Shown piece by piece: positions 46,686 to 58,969 of a stretch of 64,000 nucleotides of DNA. This DNA comes from Papilionanthe hookeriana x Papilionanthe teres. Its lineage: Eukaryota > Streptophyta > Magnoliopsida > Asparagales > Orchidaceae. Location of the stretch: assembly GCA_022702705.1 (NCBI GenBank), contig CM040428.1, forward strand, positions 104,984,022-105,048,021. Reading direction: 5' to 3'. Position 1 is the stretch's first letter. Each line of letters starts with the position of its first letter. Made by a program: the position numbers and the translations under genes. Under the pieces are notes generated by a model. The model was not told the origin of the DNA. It searched no databases and saw nothing but the letters and a program-made list of their open reading frames with translations.

Positions 46686-47465
46686 TGCAATTATTTAGAA
46701 GAAGCTTCCCGAAAAACATAAAGGCCATGGCAGTTTCACTATCCCATGTGTTATAGATGAGAAATTTTTCGGAATAGCTTTATGTGATTTGGGAGCTAGT
46801 ATTAATCTTATGACTTTATCAATTTTCAAAAGATTGGAAATAAGGGAAATTTCACCTACATCTGTGACTCTTCAATTGGCTGATCGTTCTATCTCTTAAC
46901 CTAAAGGAGTTGTGGAAGATGTATTAGGGAAGCTGGATAAATTTATCTTTCATGTAGATTTTATTGTATTAGATTGGAGCAAGATGAAGAAATTCCAATT
47001 ATTTTGGGAAGACCATTCATTGTTACTGGGAGAGCTATGATCAATGTTCAAAAAGGACAATTAACTATGAAAGTTAATGATCAAGAGGTAACTTTAAATA
47101 TTCTGAAATCTATGAAATACCCTTCAGCTGAAAAAGATGATGAGTGCTTTCGAATGGAAGTCTGTGATTATTTGAGAGAAGATCATTTTAAAGAAGTGTT
47201 TGAAGAGAATTTGGAATGTGAGGATGAAAGTGAAAGTGAAGATGCTTTGTATGATATGAAAAATGAAAAGTTAGAATTGGTTCAGAAAATATTTGAAAGA
47301 TTGGATATTATAGAAAGTGGAGATAAAAGTTTAATTCAATCAAACATAAACCGCCCTAAACATGAGAAGAAAATAATCCTTAATCATTTAAAGTATAAGT
47401 TTTTAGAAGAATTATCTACCTTACCAATCATTATATCTTTCAATTTAAATGAATATCAGGAATAA
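46686..47465 (+). pseudogene. pro: Element A protease region (broken)
   Basis: The retropepsin-like active-site block ALCDLGASINLM lies at about 46,780, the Athila-type form of D-T/S-G. After a stop near 46,900 and a frameshift near 46,970, the frame resumes with IPIILGRPFIVTGRAMINV and an acidic linker ending at 47,465. The aspartic protease would have matured the gag-pol polyprotein. Confidence 0.8.
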
Positions 47466-47514
47466 GAATTATTGGATACCTTGAAAAGATACAAAAAGGT
47501 TTTTGGTTGGTCCT

Positions 47515-48880
47515 TAGCAGATTTTAAATGAATTATTCTTTCAATTTATATGCACAGAATTTTGTTGAATGAACAACATAAACCTAGAGTTGATCCGCAA
47601 AGGAGACTGAACCCAATGATGAAAGAAGTGGTTAAAAAAGAGATTTTAAAGCGGTTAGATACTGGAACAATATATCATATTTTTCATAGTTTTTGGATAA
47701 GCCAAATTCATTGTGTTCAGGAGTGACTGTTGATGTAAATGAAAGAAATGAAATCATACTGACAAGACAAGTCACTAGTTGGTGAATCTGTATTGATTAT
47801 AGAAAATTAAATGTCACCACAAAAAAAAAATCACTTCCCTTTACCTTTTTTAGACATAATTTTAGACAGACTTGCTAGAAATAAGTATTATTGCTTTTTG
47901 GATGGATATACCTATTGCTCTTGAGGATCAAGAGAAGACTACATTTACTAGCCCTTATGGAACTTTTGGTTTTAGAAGAATGCCCTTTGGATTATGTAAT
48001 GCGCCTGCAACATTTCAAAGATGTATGATGTCCCTATTTAGCAAATTAATAGATGATGGAATATAAGTGTTATGGATGAATTCTCAGTATTTGGAGATTC
48101 ATTTGATGCATACCTATGCAACTTAGAAAAAATTTTAGAGGTATGCAAAAGAACAAATTTAGTCCTAAAATGGGAAAAGTGTCAATTTATTGTTGCAGGA
48201 GGAAGTGTTCTTAGGCATAAAATATTAGAATATGGCATGGAAGTAAATCCTGTGAAGATTCAAATTATAGAAAAATTACTACCTTCAACAATTGTGAATG
48301 GGGTAAGAAACTTTTTGGGACATGTTGAATTCTACATGCGATATATTAAAGATTTTTCAAAAATAACCAAACCTCTATGCCAACTTTTGGAAAAAGATAA
48401 GAAGTTTGATTTTAATGATGAATGCTCAAAAGCTTTCAATTTATTGAAGGAAAAATTAATCGCTACTCCTACATTAGTTTCACCTGACTGGGAGAAACCT
48501 TTTAAAATAATGTACAATGCATGTGATTATGCTATTGGAGTGGTTTTAGGGCAAAGGCACAAGAAAATGTTTAAAGTTATATACTACGCTTGTAAAACTC
48601 TTACTGATGCTCAAATTAATTACACTACTATAGAAAGAGAGTTATTAGCTTTCATTTATGCCTTTGAAAAATTTAGATCTTACTTAATTGGAGCTAAATG
48701 TATAGTGCATACTGATCATTCTGTTATTAAATATTTAATGCAAAAGAATGATGCTAAACAAAGATTGATTCGATGGATACTTTTAATGCAAGAATTTGAT
48801 TTTGATATCGTTAATAGTAAAGGGGTCAATAAACAAATAGCTGATCGTTTATCTAGACTTGAACAACCTAGATTGGCTTA
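47515..48880 (+). pseudogene. Element A reverse transcriptase and RNase H (broken)
   Basis: RT begins around MHRILL and RVDPQRRLNP and includes CIDYRKLNVTT (about 47,790) and RRMPFGLCNAPATFQRCM (about 47,990). The catalytic YxDD position reads VMDEF at about 48,072, so the second Asp is Glu, and a stop precedes it. The RT thumb and RNase H continue open from 48,072 to 48,881, with the HTDHSVIKYL and DRLSRLE motifs. It is inactive. Confidence 0.82.
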
Positions 48881-48989
48881 ATTTGAAAAGGAAATAATTG
48901 AAAGTTTCCCTGATGAGCAGCTATATAATATTACAGAAGAAAATACACCGTGGTATGCTGATATTGTAAAATACATCATTGGTAACATC

Positions 48990-49703
48990 TTACCACAAGA
49001 ATTAACAATGCAACAATGGAAGAAATTAAAAAATGATGCTAAATTTTATTTTTGGACGATCCTTAACTGTATAAGTAATGTAAAGATCTTATTACTAGGA
49101 GATGTGTGCCTTATGAAGAAATTGAACGAATTATTCGAGAATGTCATGATTCTGAATTTGGATGACATTTCAGAATTGAGAGAACAGCACATAAGATTTT
49201 ATAATCTTGATTTTATTGGCCTATTAATTTTAGAGATGTTTAAAGATTTATCAAAACTTATGAGCGATGACAAAAAATAGGCAAGATATTTAGAAGAAAT
49301 AAAATGCCTCTTAGTTTTACTTCGGAAGTTGAAATGTTTTATGCTTGGGGATTAGATTTTATGGGACCATTTATATCTACATTAGGAAATTTATATATAT
49401 TAATTGATGTTGATTATGTATCAAAATGGATTGAGGCAATAACTTTACCTAAGAGAGATGCTAGAAGTGTTTTGAGATTTTTAATGAAAAATATTTCACA
49501 AGATATGGAATGCCTAGAGTAATCATCACTGATGAAGGATCTCATTTTAAGAATAATCTAATTCAGTGATTAGTAGAAAATTAAAATATTATGCAGAGAA
49601 TCTCTACAGCTTATCATCCCCAAACTAATGGCTTAGCTGAGGTATCTGATCGTGAAATTAAACAAATTTTGGAAAATATCATAAATCCTGAGAAATTAGA
49701 TTG
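48990..49703 (+). pseudogene. Element A integrase, 5' part
   Basis: A degenerate zinc-finger region is followed by the catalytic core, with LDFMGPF (about 49,350), KWIEAITLP and a shifted ITDEGSHF (about 49,530). A YHPQTNGLAEV motif provides the expected Glu (about 49,610). Two stops lie near 49,568. The gene is cut at 49,703 by element C and resumes at 63,301. Confidence 0.8.
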
Positions 49704-49708
49704 GTCTA
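49704..49708. other. Target-site duplication of element C, left copy (gtcta)
   Basis: gtcta lies directly before the TG that starts the left LTR. The same five bases occur at 63,296-63,300, directly after the CA that ends the right LTR. Five bases is the expected size for Ty3/gypsy integration. Confidence 0.93.
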
Positions 49709-51579
49709 TGATCCCCTGATATTTATACTTACAAATATGATATGAAAATTGGCAATGACACCAAAAACTTGATACTGTCCTATAAATGTAACAACGCTAA
49801 AAACTTGATTCTCGGCAAACAGCGCCAAAAACATGGGCCGCTAGGAATATATGTGCTGATGATTTAGATATGAAAATTATGATTTTATAGTATGGGATAC
49901 TACGCAAGTATACGTATTGTTTATCAAGTAAATAGGACTTTCTGATTAAGTCTCGAGATATCGAACCCACAGGGAAAATGTAAAAATCTTTAAAGGAATC
50001 AGAAAATTATCTTTTCACTTTCTTTAATTGTTTTTAAAAAGTATGTTTTGATTTTGAAAAGTTTTGAAAGTTGATCTGTCTTTTGAAATTTCCTTAAAAG
50101 GTTAAGCAAGAAATTAAAATTATAATAACTAATAACACTGGATGTAAAATACTATTGACTAGAATATCTTTTTCTTTCCTTTTATGAAGTAGTAATAATT
50201 CTTAAAGTATTGTTGTAGAAGTATTCAAATTTTTTGTGACAGATAGAAGCAAATGTGTTCTTTACCCTTACTTGGTTCGATAAAGAACATAGGTTAATTT
50301 GAAATTTTTATTATTTTGAACATGGTTAGGCAGGGAAGATACCAGTCTCTCACTGTAGAGTTCCCTCGATTCCCACCACCTGGGGGCTAACTACTCATAA
50401 CAAAACTCAAAAATTCAAACCAAATTAGGGGGTTTTAGCCTGTCACTCTAAAATCCTCTAATTTTACTCCCTTTCATAAAAATATCTTCTAATAATACAT
50501 TCAATTATATGGACTACAATTCTCACCCATATAATTGCATGTGATTCTTGCTAATTTTTATGAGACACCGCATTGGATCTTACAATATCTCAAGAAATTA
50601 TACAACTTAACAGGCCAAATTAAGAAGTAAACCAAGTTTTTAGAATCAATCTTCACAACTTCTTCCAACTTTTAAACACTTATACCTTCCACAACAATTC
50701 TTTGTAAATTAATTACTTCTCCATTTAAGAAAGGAAAAGATAATGTAAACTACTCAAAATGCAATGAGAAAATACAAAAACACATTGATTTGAAATTAAA
50801 AACTATAAGAAAAACAAAAAACTAAAGCAAGTATTAATATAAAGATTAAAAGTAAACACATATGAAAATCCTCTCCACAAGACTAAGGAAGTTCCTCTGA
50901 AACTTTGACTCTTCGCTAAACTACTCCTCAGAGCAAGTCTCCCAACTCCAAAGACTAAGAATATAGACTTCAGACTTCAATAAAAACTAAACTAAAAGAA
51001 AGAAAAGAAGTGGGAAGAAGAAGACTTCACTCCGACCTTTTTCTTCTTTCTACTCTCTACTCCTACTCTAAAATAAAAACTCTTAAAATGCAATGGAAGA
51101 ACAAAAGAAAGAAAGAAATAGCCCTTCAAAATGCAAAGGAAGTGTCTCCTAATCTTTCCTAAGGCTCTCTTTAAATAGTAAACCAAAAGGTGCCTTGGTG
51201 TCTCTTCAAAATGTATCCAGATTCAATGTATCTACCAAGGAACGCACCCCTTCATTCAAACTTGCCGCCCAAAGGAAGTTTAGGTAGTTACCACCAAGAA
51301 TTGCATCCCATCCTCCTTTAAAACTTGCGCCAAATTCATTTGAATTTTAATTTTTAACTGTGGCGGCTAAGCGTCGGCCCAGCGGCGCTTAACCGCTGTG
51401 CCAAAATTTTAATTTTTCATTTTTTTGCTCCAAATTAGAACCAATTTTACTCCATTCATCATGACTATCCTTTTCATCATACCTGCAAGAAAAACACAAA
51501 ATACCTTTCATTAAAGTGCAATATCATTAAAAAGAAGAATAAAATGTGCATAAAAATACTAAATATTTTAGGTGTATCA
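49709..51579 (-). repeat. Left (3') LTR of element C
   Basis: It begins tgatcccctgat and ends ggtgtatca on the plus strand. It carries a TATA box at 51,170-51,177, a GC-rich hairpin at 51,363-51,396 and PBS-like motifs in its first 140 bp. Confidence 0.92.
51170..51177 (-). promoter_or_regulatory. LTR TATA box (TATTTAAA), left LTR
   Basis: The minus strand reads ctatttaaagagagcc. The same sequence occurs in the right LTR at 62,884-62,891, the copy that would drive the element. Confidence 0.65.
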
Positions 51580-51597
51580 AAATCCCCCAAACTTAAA
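51580..51597 (-). other. Polypurine tract of element C
   Basis: The minus strand reads aagtttgggggatttt directly before the 3' LTR. A second, longer PPT-like run (aaagtttgggggggatttt) lies at 52,460-52,480. Confidence 0.75.
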
Positions 51598-53077
51598 ATG
51601 TTACTTGTCCTCAAGTGACAGTTAATCTCATAAAACATTTTTGCATGTAAATTATTTAATGAGTTTCTTAGGAAGATAACAAAATTTTGTTCTAGAAATG
51701 GAATAGTCCAATTTAGCAAAAATTTCAGTAATTAAAACCAACCTAAAGTTTAGAAAGTTCTTAAGTAAAGGAAAATGACAAATATAAGTTTCTATCTATT
51801 TCAGAAATATTTGTAGATTCTTCAAAATATAGAATTCAAACACTTATTTTTCTCACTTAAAAATATTTATTTGAAAACAAATTTTAATTACTATATTATA
51901 ACCTTAAGCTTTAGATTTCTCTGAACTTAAATCTTAAACTTTAGGTATGAAACAAATTTTTGATTAGGCCCTTAAATCCTCAAGCTTCTCCTCCCTTTTC
52001 ATATACTATTTTTCACTTTTTTTTATATGACAAGGATTACTATATCTAGATAAGCTTTTAATGATTTTGAATTCCACCCTTCCATTTAAAATAAAGTTCA
52101 GATATACATCTTTTACTTAAAAATCATAATAATAGTATTTGAAAATTATTCTTCAATAAAAGAAATTTAAGCTTTGAAGAATAAAAGTCAAATCTTCTAT
52201 TTATCCAAAAATACAAAACTTCTTAATAAAGGTAGTTTAAGTTTATTTAACACCTCTTCATTAAGAAAATTTTAACTCTAAGTTTTTCATGATTACTATA
52301 AATTTTAACTAAATTCTTTTATTCATTTCTATATTCAAAATTTTGTTCCCCTAATATAACTTCATGTATATAATTGTTCTCAATCAAATATAAGATTTAT
52401 TTTTAAGTATTCTTGAGAATCAAATAAAATTTTAGGTATTTAAAAATCTTTGTTTTTTTAAAATCCCCCCCAAACTTTAATTTTTTAATTAAGATAAAAG
52501 ATTTAAGCATAAGAAATGATATATGGGTGAGAAATAAAAACTGACATATCATGCTTGCAGGAATTTTTAATATCCTAATATGCAAGTACAACAATTTAAA
52601 TAACAGTAGTAAAATGAAATCAAATTTAGTTTTTCAAAACATATTTTTTTTTATACATAGAAAAGTAAAAATTTCAAAAAAACTTCTATAGTAGTGGAGG
52701 TTTTCAAAGCAAATACACACCAACTAAAATAACACACTGATATAGATAATAGATAGAAGTGGAATTTGAAAAATTTTAGACATGTAGTTTTCTAAGTAGA
52801 AGTTCCTAATAGTGGTTTATAATATCTTAACAGTTCTTGAATTGCTACTAAAAACTCAGACATAACATACACATAAAAAACATTTACTATTACACACCAT
52901 CACAAAGCAACATATTAAACAACAACACAACAACAATACCTTAATATGCATAACAGAAAAATAGTACAACTACAATTTGCATACTATCACGGTTCACATC
53001 ACAAATAATGAAATTAAATACTAACAAAACAAACATACATCCACAACAATACCACAACAAAAACAAATAACACAAAT
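51598..53077 (-). other. AT-rich non-coding region between env-like ORF and 3' LTR
   Basis: About 1.5 kb with no supported gene, dominated by A/T runs. The only distinctive item is the second PPT-like run at 52,460-52,480. Confidence 0.6.
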
Positions 53078-54226
53078 CTACTCATCATCCTCATCCTCAT
53101 TATCATCCTGCTCGTTCTAATCCTTGGATGGCGCATAAGGTATGTAGAATGGATGAGGGGGCATCTCAGCACTCTGATCACCTCTAATCAGTCTATCCAC
53201 ATATTGCTAATAATTCTCCTCATATTCATCAAGTGTTACAATATATCTTTCCACATTATCTAGCTTACCATCCATATCTCTCTTATGCTATCGAGTAAGA
53301 CTCACTTTTTTCAAAATCATTCTTAATAAACCAGCCTGTGAATCAGTAGATGATGAAGCACGTGAAGTAGTAGCACGAGAAGTAGATGCAGCATAAGCAG
53401 AAGTAGTAGAAGCCCTTCCAAATCCTCCTCTCCAACCAAACTCTGAATTTACAGTGTAATAGCCAACGTTTACACTATTAATTGGTCTCAATGGCTGAAG
53501 TACCTCTTCTCAGGTTTCAAACTTCACTCTAGATCGTTTACATAGTGAATGAATCAAGGAAGGAAATCCCATACCTGCAGTAGTGGTTGATCTAGCACAG
53601 TTCAAAACATAATCATAAATTATACTTCCAATGTTAATAGGCTTCCCTTGATGAATACAATGGTTCAACACAGCTCTTTCTCTTGTTACTTTACTGGTGT
53701 GACTTGAAGGTAACAACTTAGATGAGATAAAATAATGCCACGCCTTAGAAATGACATTCAATTTGGAATTAGGAAAGTTCAGTCTTCTATCATTTGTTAT
53801 TTTCCATAATCCTCTTCCATCACTCAAAAATTTCATGATCTCATCTAATTCTCGTTCCGAAATATGATAGTTAGAATAAAAACAGAACATGTAAGGAGGT
53901 AGTCCATAAATGGTATTGATTGCACCAGAAGAAAAGTTGACCTCATGCCTTCTAACCATCACATGATTCTCTTCTGCAGTAGGTAAATTTGCATAAAATT
54001 CTCTAAACAAAGAAACAATAGCAACAGCAGAGAAGCAACTGTAATTATCCCAGTTTCTTCTAGCTATCATATCTTCAATCACCTCTCCTGGCTTACTAAA
54101 CACACGCTCAGGAATTAACTTACGTGCCTGCAATGCATCGGCGTATCGTTCCTCAGCCCTCATACTAACAAATTTGTCAGAATCAAACTTCGTCTATTCT
54201 CGTGTACGCTTTGACTTTGGAGCCAT
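53078..54226 (-). pseudogene. Env-like ORF of element C (putative plant transposon protein domain)
   Basis: ATG 54226 (MAPKSKRTR) opens a frame that stays in phase for 383 codons to TAG 53078. The middle part (RNWDNYSCFSAVAIVSLFREFYANL) resembles the putative plant transposon protein domain commonly found in the env-like position of Athila elements. No signal peptide or transmembrane segment is visible, so an envelope function is doubtful. The C-terminus is Ser/Thr-rich, then strongly acidic. Five in-frame stops interrupt it, each one step from Gln (CAG) or Trp (TGG), and there are no frameshifts. It is preceded by a GC-rich hairpin and TATA-like cassette. Confidence 0.75.
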
Positions 54227-54473
54227 CTCTAAAAATTCACAAAAAATTCACCATAAATTCCAAAATCAAACTAAACTTGCTAAAATATCATTCCAAAGAT
54301 ATTTTCACTAAATCCAAGTAATTTCTCAAGTTTTTCCTCAAATTTTCACCATGAATAGTGATTTTAAGATTTTCCATAATGTACTCAAAATACATGGTGA
54401 AAATAAAAAATTTTTACTTAGGAGTAGTACTCTTACCTCAAGGGATTCAAATCTAATAATTTTTGTTGAGATC

Positions 54474-54683
54474 GGCTCTTAAATGATCCACAAAATGAAA
54501 CCCTAGGCTCCTCTTTCGCGGTAACGAATATTGAAGACGATGGGACGGTTGAAAATGGCAATTTTCAGGTTTTTAACTTTCGGGAACCAATTTTTGCGAA
54601 CTGGCGCCTAAGCGCGAACTTTCGGCGCTTAGCCGCGAAATCTGGCGCATAAGCACTGGCACTCTGGCGCTTAGCCGCCAGTT
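54474..54683 (-). promoter_or_regulatory. Internal promoter-like cassette upstream of the env-like ORF
   Basis: A GC-rich inverted repeat (outer arms aactggcg at 54,599-54,606 and cgccagtt at 54,676-54,683, with ggcgcttagccgc-type words inside) is followed about 115 bases downstream by catttaagagcc (54,474-54,485). That word resembles the LTR's tatttaaagagagcc. The arrangement copies the LTR order. Promoter activity is inferred only. Confidence 0.45.
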
Positions 54684-55085
54684 GCCAAATTTTCATAATT
54701 AAGGTATATGCACTAAATCACTTTGTTAATTACCCTTAATTACTCCAGAATAATTATTTCTCCCCACAAATCTTCCAATACTCCAAATCAAAGTTAAATA
54801 ACCATTAATTCCAATAAAATTTCACAAAATCACAAACTTATATTAAAAAAAACATAACCTTTAATACAATACTAGAATTTCTATCCAAACATACAGGATG
54901 AAATTCTCAAAATACAAGAGACTTTAATCTCAGACTGATAAGTATACATCTCTGGGATGTAACCATCACATCATTAAACTAAGTTAATACTTGAATATAA
55001 ACACTAAACACACAAACATAACACATAAGAACACTAACATAACACATAAGAACACTAACAAAACAAAACAAAGCACTCTTAATTC

Positions 55086-55482
55086 CATACTCCATTAGGC
55101 GGAATATATCCAGGACCGCTATTATTCTCATTTGACCCTTCTGGAATATAAATTTGATAGAACGGGCGATCATTGTTCATTCTTACATCATCTTCTTCAA
55201 TTCATTTGTTCTTTACAAACATCACCTTATATATTTCTCCACGTACCTTGAATGATTGAATTGCATCTTAAGTTGCCATCCCATGTGATCAAAATGCCAA
55301 TTAGTTTCATTGATCTTTGCTTCCATCGAAGTCACTTGGGCTTCAATTTTTGCAATCATTTCTGCAATACCTTGAATACTAACAGCGAGATATCCATTAA
55401 ATAACTCTTTAGCACTATCACTAATGAACTTACTTTTGTCAGAATCTTGCTTCTTCTTCATCTCGTTCTCCCAGGAAGACAT
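55086..55482 (-). pseudogene. Small coiled-coil ORF of element C
   Basis: ATG 55482 (MSSWENEMKKKQDSDKSK) opens 86 codons, and a frameshift at about 55,222 leads into a tail ending GVWN at about 55,086. A regular pattern of hydrophobic residues (IAEMIAKIEAQVTSMEAKI) suggests a coiled coil. Its PFYQIYIP ending resembles PFYIPYAP near the end of the env-like ORF, so it may be a shortened duplicate of that ORF's C-terminal part. I do not recognise a function. Confidence 0.5.
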
Positions 55483-55560
55483 GATGAACTCAAAATTGTC
55501 TTCTTAGATCTTCAAAAATGAAAATAGGACTTGGGGCAAGTGTTTTTCTTAAGTCAGATC

Positions 55561-55723
55561 CTTTTTATAGACTTGTGAAATGCTAGAATATTCCCTAAGA
55601 CGTTTAGAAACTCCTAAATAACTCCCAAAACTTCTCTCCTACGATCTAGGCTTCTAGATCCACATTTTTCATGTTTTTTATAATTGTGGCACCTAAGCGC
55701 CAACTAGTCAGCGCTTAGCCGCC
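55561..55723 (-). promoter_or_regulatory. Internal promoter-like cassette upstream of the small ORF
   Basis: Hairpin arms ggcacctaagcgc (55,688-55,700) and gcgcttagccgcc (55,711-55,723) precede a TATAAAAAG box (55,561-55,569) by about 119 bases. The ATG lies 79 bases beyond the TATA box. The same hairpin words occur in both LTRs and before the env-like ORF. Confidence 0.5.
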
Positions 55724-55973
55724 AGTGCACAATTTAGCACAGGTCTGCTAAGTGTCCAAATTTTCATTCTAACTTCTCTTAATCATCAATTAAGGTCAAA
55801 TAATCTCTACTTAATTTTAAAAACTCCAAATTACTAACACTAAAATCATAATAACAAACCAAACAAAGAAAACAAAACTCACAAAACAAACATAAAGCAA
55901 AGCACACCAATAAATATGGGTTGCCTCCCACAAAGCACTTATTTTAACGTCTTCAGCCTGACATACCCAGAAC

Positions 55974-57110
55974 TCATTCTGAGTGACCCAACATGAAATT
56001 CTCATCATATTTAGATTTATTAACTGAAAAATATGGTTTATGTCTTTGTCCGTTAACTTTAAATATTTTTCCAGTCTTAGGATCTTGAATATCTACAGCT
56101 CTATAAGAATAAACTTTTATCACAATAAATGGACCCATCCACCTGGACTTAAGTTTTCCAAAAAATATTCTCAATCTTGTATTATACAGCAAAACGTTTT
56201 GTCCTGGTACAAGATTTTTGGTAAGAATCTTCCGATCATGCCATAACTTCATCTTTTCCTTATAAATCTTAACATTTTCATAAGATTCATTCCTTATTTC
56301 TTCAAGCTCATTCAATTGCAATAATCTCTTTTCAGCAGCATCATTCAAATTATAATTGAACTTTTTATTAGCCCAATATGCTTTATGCTTAAGTTCAAAA
56401 GGTAAATGACAAGCTTTTCCAAAAATCAGCCTTTATGGGGACATTCCTATAGGTGTTCTGTAAGCAGTCCTATAGGCCCACAAAGCATAATCCAGTTTAA
56501 TTGACCAATCCTTTCTATTTAGATTAACAATTTTTTCCAATATTCTTTTAATTTCACGATTGGATAATTCAACCAAACCACTTATCTGCGGATGATAAGC
56601 AGTAGCAATGCGATGATTAATATGATATTTCTTTGCTAACTTCCCAATAATTGCATTTCTAAAATGACTTCCCCATCAGTTATGATTACTCTTGGTATTC
56701 CAAATTTGCAAAATATATTCTTTTCTAAAAACTTTGCAACACTTTGAGCATCACATCGAGGTAAAGCAATAGCTTCAATCCATTTCAAAACATAGTCTAC
56801 TACTTTCAAAATATAAACATTTCCGAAAGATGGTGTAAATGGTCCCATAAAATCTATTCCCCAAACACCAAATATTTCAACTTCCAACATATAATTGAGG
56901 GGCATCACATTTCTTCTAGAAATATTGCCTACACGCTGACATCTATCACAATTTTTAATATAAACATTGACATACTTAAAAATTGTAGCCAAATAAATCC
57001 TGATTGTAATATTTTATATGCAGTTTTATCACTTCCAAAATGTCTCTCATTATCAGAATCATGACATTTTTGAATAATTTCATAAGTTTCTTCCAAAGGT
57101 ACATATCTTA
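55974..57110 (-). pseudogene. Element C integrase (broken)
   Basis: The zinc-finger region spans about 57,110-56,930, with HDSDNERHFG and CDRCQ across a frameshift. The catalytic core shows GIDFMGPFTPSFGN (Asp), VIITDGE where the second Asp lies beside a frameshift near 56,660, and a later YHPQISGLVEL-type motif for Glu. The C-terminal domain (56,348-55,974) is open, with LKSRWMGPFIVIKV and NGQRHKPYF, and ends at TGA. It would integrate the cDNA. Confidence 0.82.
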
Positions 57111-57129
57111 GAATTATAAGATCCTTTCT

Positions 57130-58933
57130 TTATTTATATAAAAATGGGTCATCCCAAAAATAAGTCTTAGCATCAGACATAAATTTCTTCTTTTCATGGT
57201 ATGTCAAACCATAAGGTATAATATTACTAACAATAAAGTTTACTATGTTTGCATACCATGCAATAAGCAATTCTTTAACAGTGAACAGTTTTTCATCAGG
57301 AAAATGTTCATTAATTTCTTCAATATCACAGAGAGATTTTTCAATTTCTAGCCTGGACAAATGATGAGCAATTTGATTATCATAACCCTTCCTATCTACT
57401 ATCTCAAAATCAAATTCTTGCCAAAGAAGAATCCATCTTATCAGTCTTAGTTTTGCATCATTTTTCTTTATTAAGTATTTAATAGCAGAATAATCAGTAT
57501 GCACAACACATTTAGTTCCAATTAAATATGATCAAAATTTATCAAAGGCAAATACTATAGCTAATAACTCTTTCTTAGTAGTGGTATAACTAATTTGAGC
57601 TTCATTAAGAGTTTTACTAGCATAATAAATTACTTTGAAAATTTGACATATTTCTGACCCAAAACAGCACCAATAGCATAATCACTAGCACCACACATTA
57701 ATTCAAAAGGTTTTTCCCAATTTGGGGAAATTATTACAGGTGTAGTGATTAATTTTTCTTTTAATGTTTCAAAGGCTTTGAGGCAATCATCATCAAAATT
57801 AAAAATTGCATCCTTTTCTAGTAAAAGGCATAAAGGTTTTATAATCTTTGAAAAGTATTTGATGTAACGCCTGTAGAATCCAGCATGTCCTAAAAACTTC
57901 TAATTCCCCTTACATTGGTTGGGCAAGGTAAATTAGATATAACTTGAATTTTTGCAGGATCTACCTCCAAACCTTTTTCTGAAATCCGATGTCCCAATAC
58001 AATTCCTGCTGCTACCATAAATTGGCATTTTTCCCAATTAAGGACCAAATTAGTTTCTTCACAGCATCTTAGAACATTAGATAGATGTTGTAAACATGAT
58101 TCAAACAAAATTCCAAACACTAAAAGTCATCCATAAAAACTTCGATCCCTTTTTCAATTAAATCACAAAAAATAGCCATCATACATCTCTGAAATGTAGT
58201 AGGGGCATTACATAAACCAAAGGGCATTCTTCTAAAAGCAAACGTACCATAAGGAATGGTAAATGTAGTTTTCTCTTGATCCTCAGGAGCAATTTGAATT
58301 TGGTGATAACCAGTATATCCATCCAGAAATCAAAAGTATTTATGTCAAGCCAGTCTATCCAACATTTGATCTAGAAAAGGGAGTGGAAAATGATCTTTCC
58401 TTGTGGCAAGGTTTAACTTTCTATAATCAATGCATATTCTCCACCCTGTAACTTTTCTTGTTGGTATCATTTCATTCTTCTCATTAACAGTCACAGTTAC
58501 TTCTCCTTTCATAGGAACACAGTGAATAGAACTAACCCATGCACTATCTGAAAAAAGGTAGATAATTCTAGCATCCAACCAATTTTAAATTTTCTTTTTT
58601 AACAACGTCTTTCATGATAGGATTTAATCTCCTTTGGGGATCAACCCGCGGTTTGGAATTATCTTCCATAAGAATTCTGTGCATACAAATTGAAGGACGG
58701 ATTCCTTTAATATCAGCAATTATCCATCCAAAGGCTTTCTTGTGCTTCTTCAAAATTTCAAGCAAACTCTCTTCTTCTTTTTCAGTTAATTGAGTGGAAA
58801 TTATAACAGGAAAGGTTGAGGATTCACCTAGAAAAACATACTTCAAATGATCTGGAAGCATTTTTAACTCAAGTTCAGGAGGTTTTTCAATTGATGGACC
58901 ATAAGATTCATCTTTCTCAGTCTTATCCAACAA
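57130..58933 (-). pseudogene. Element C reverse transcriptase and RNase H (broken)
   Basis: The RT leader (58,933-58,568) has RILMEDNSKPRVDPQRRLNP. RT proper includes VTGWRICIDYRKLNLATRKDHFPLPF (58,460-58,380), the MPFGLCNAPTTFQRCM block and the catalytic VFMDDF (58,138-58,121), which keeps both Asp. A stop follows directly. The thumb (58,120-57,890) and RNase H (to 57,130, with HTDYSAIKYL and AHHLSRLE) complete it. Frameshifts occur near 58,570, 57,890 and 57,640. Confidence 0.83.
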
Positions 58934-58969
58934 TTCAAAACATTCATGGACATACTTTAAATCTTCCTC

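Noticed and set aside
53078..54226. True viral envelope protein
   Set aside because: No signal peptide, transmembrane segment or glycosylation-rich ectodomain is visible; only the positional env-like label is justified.
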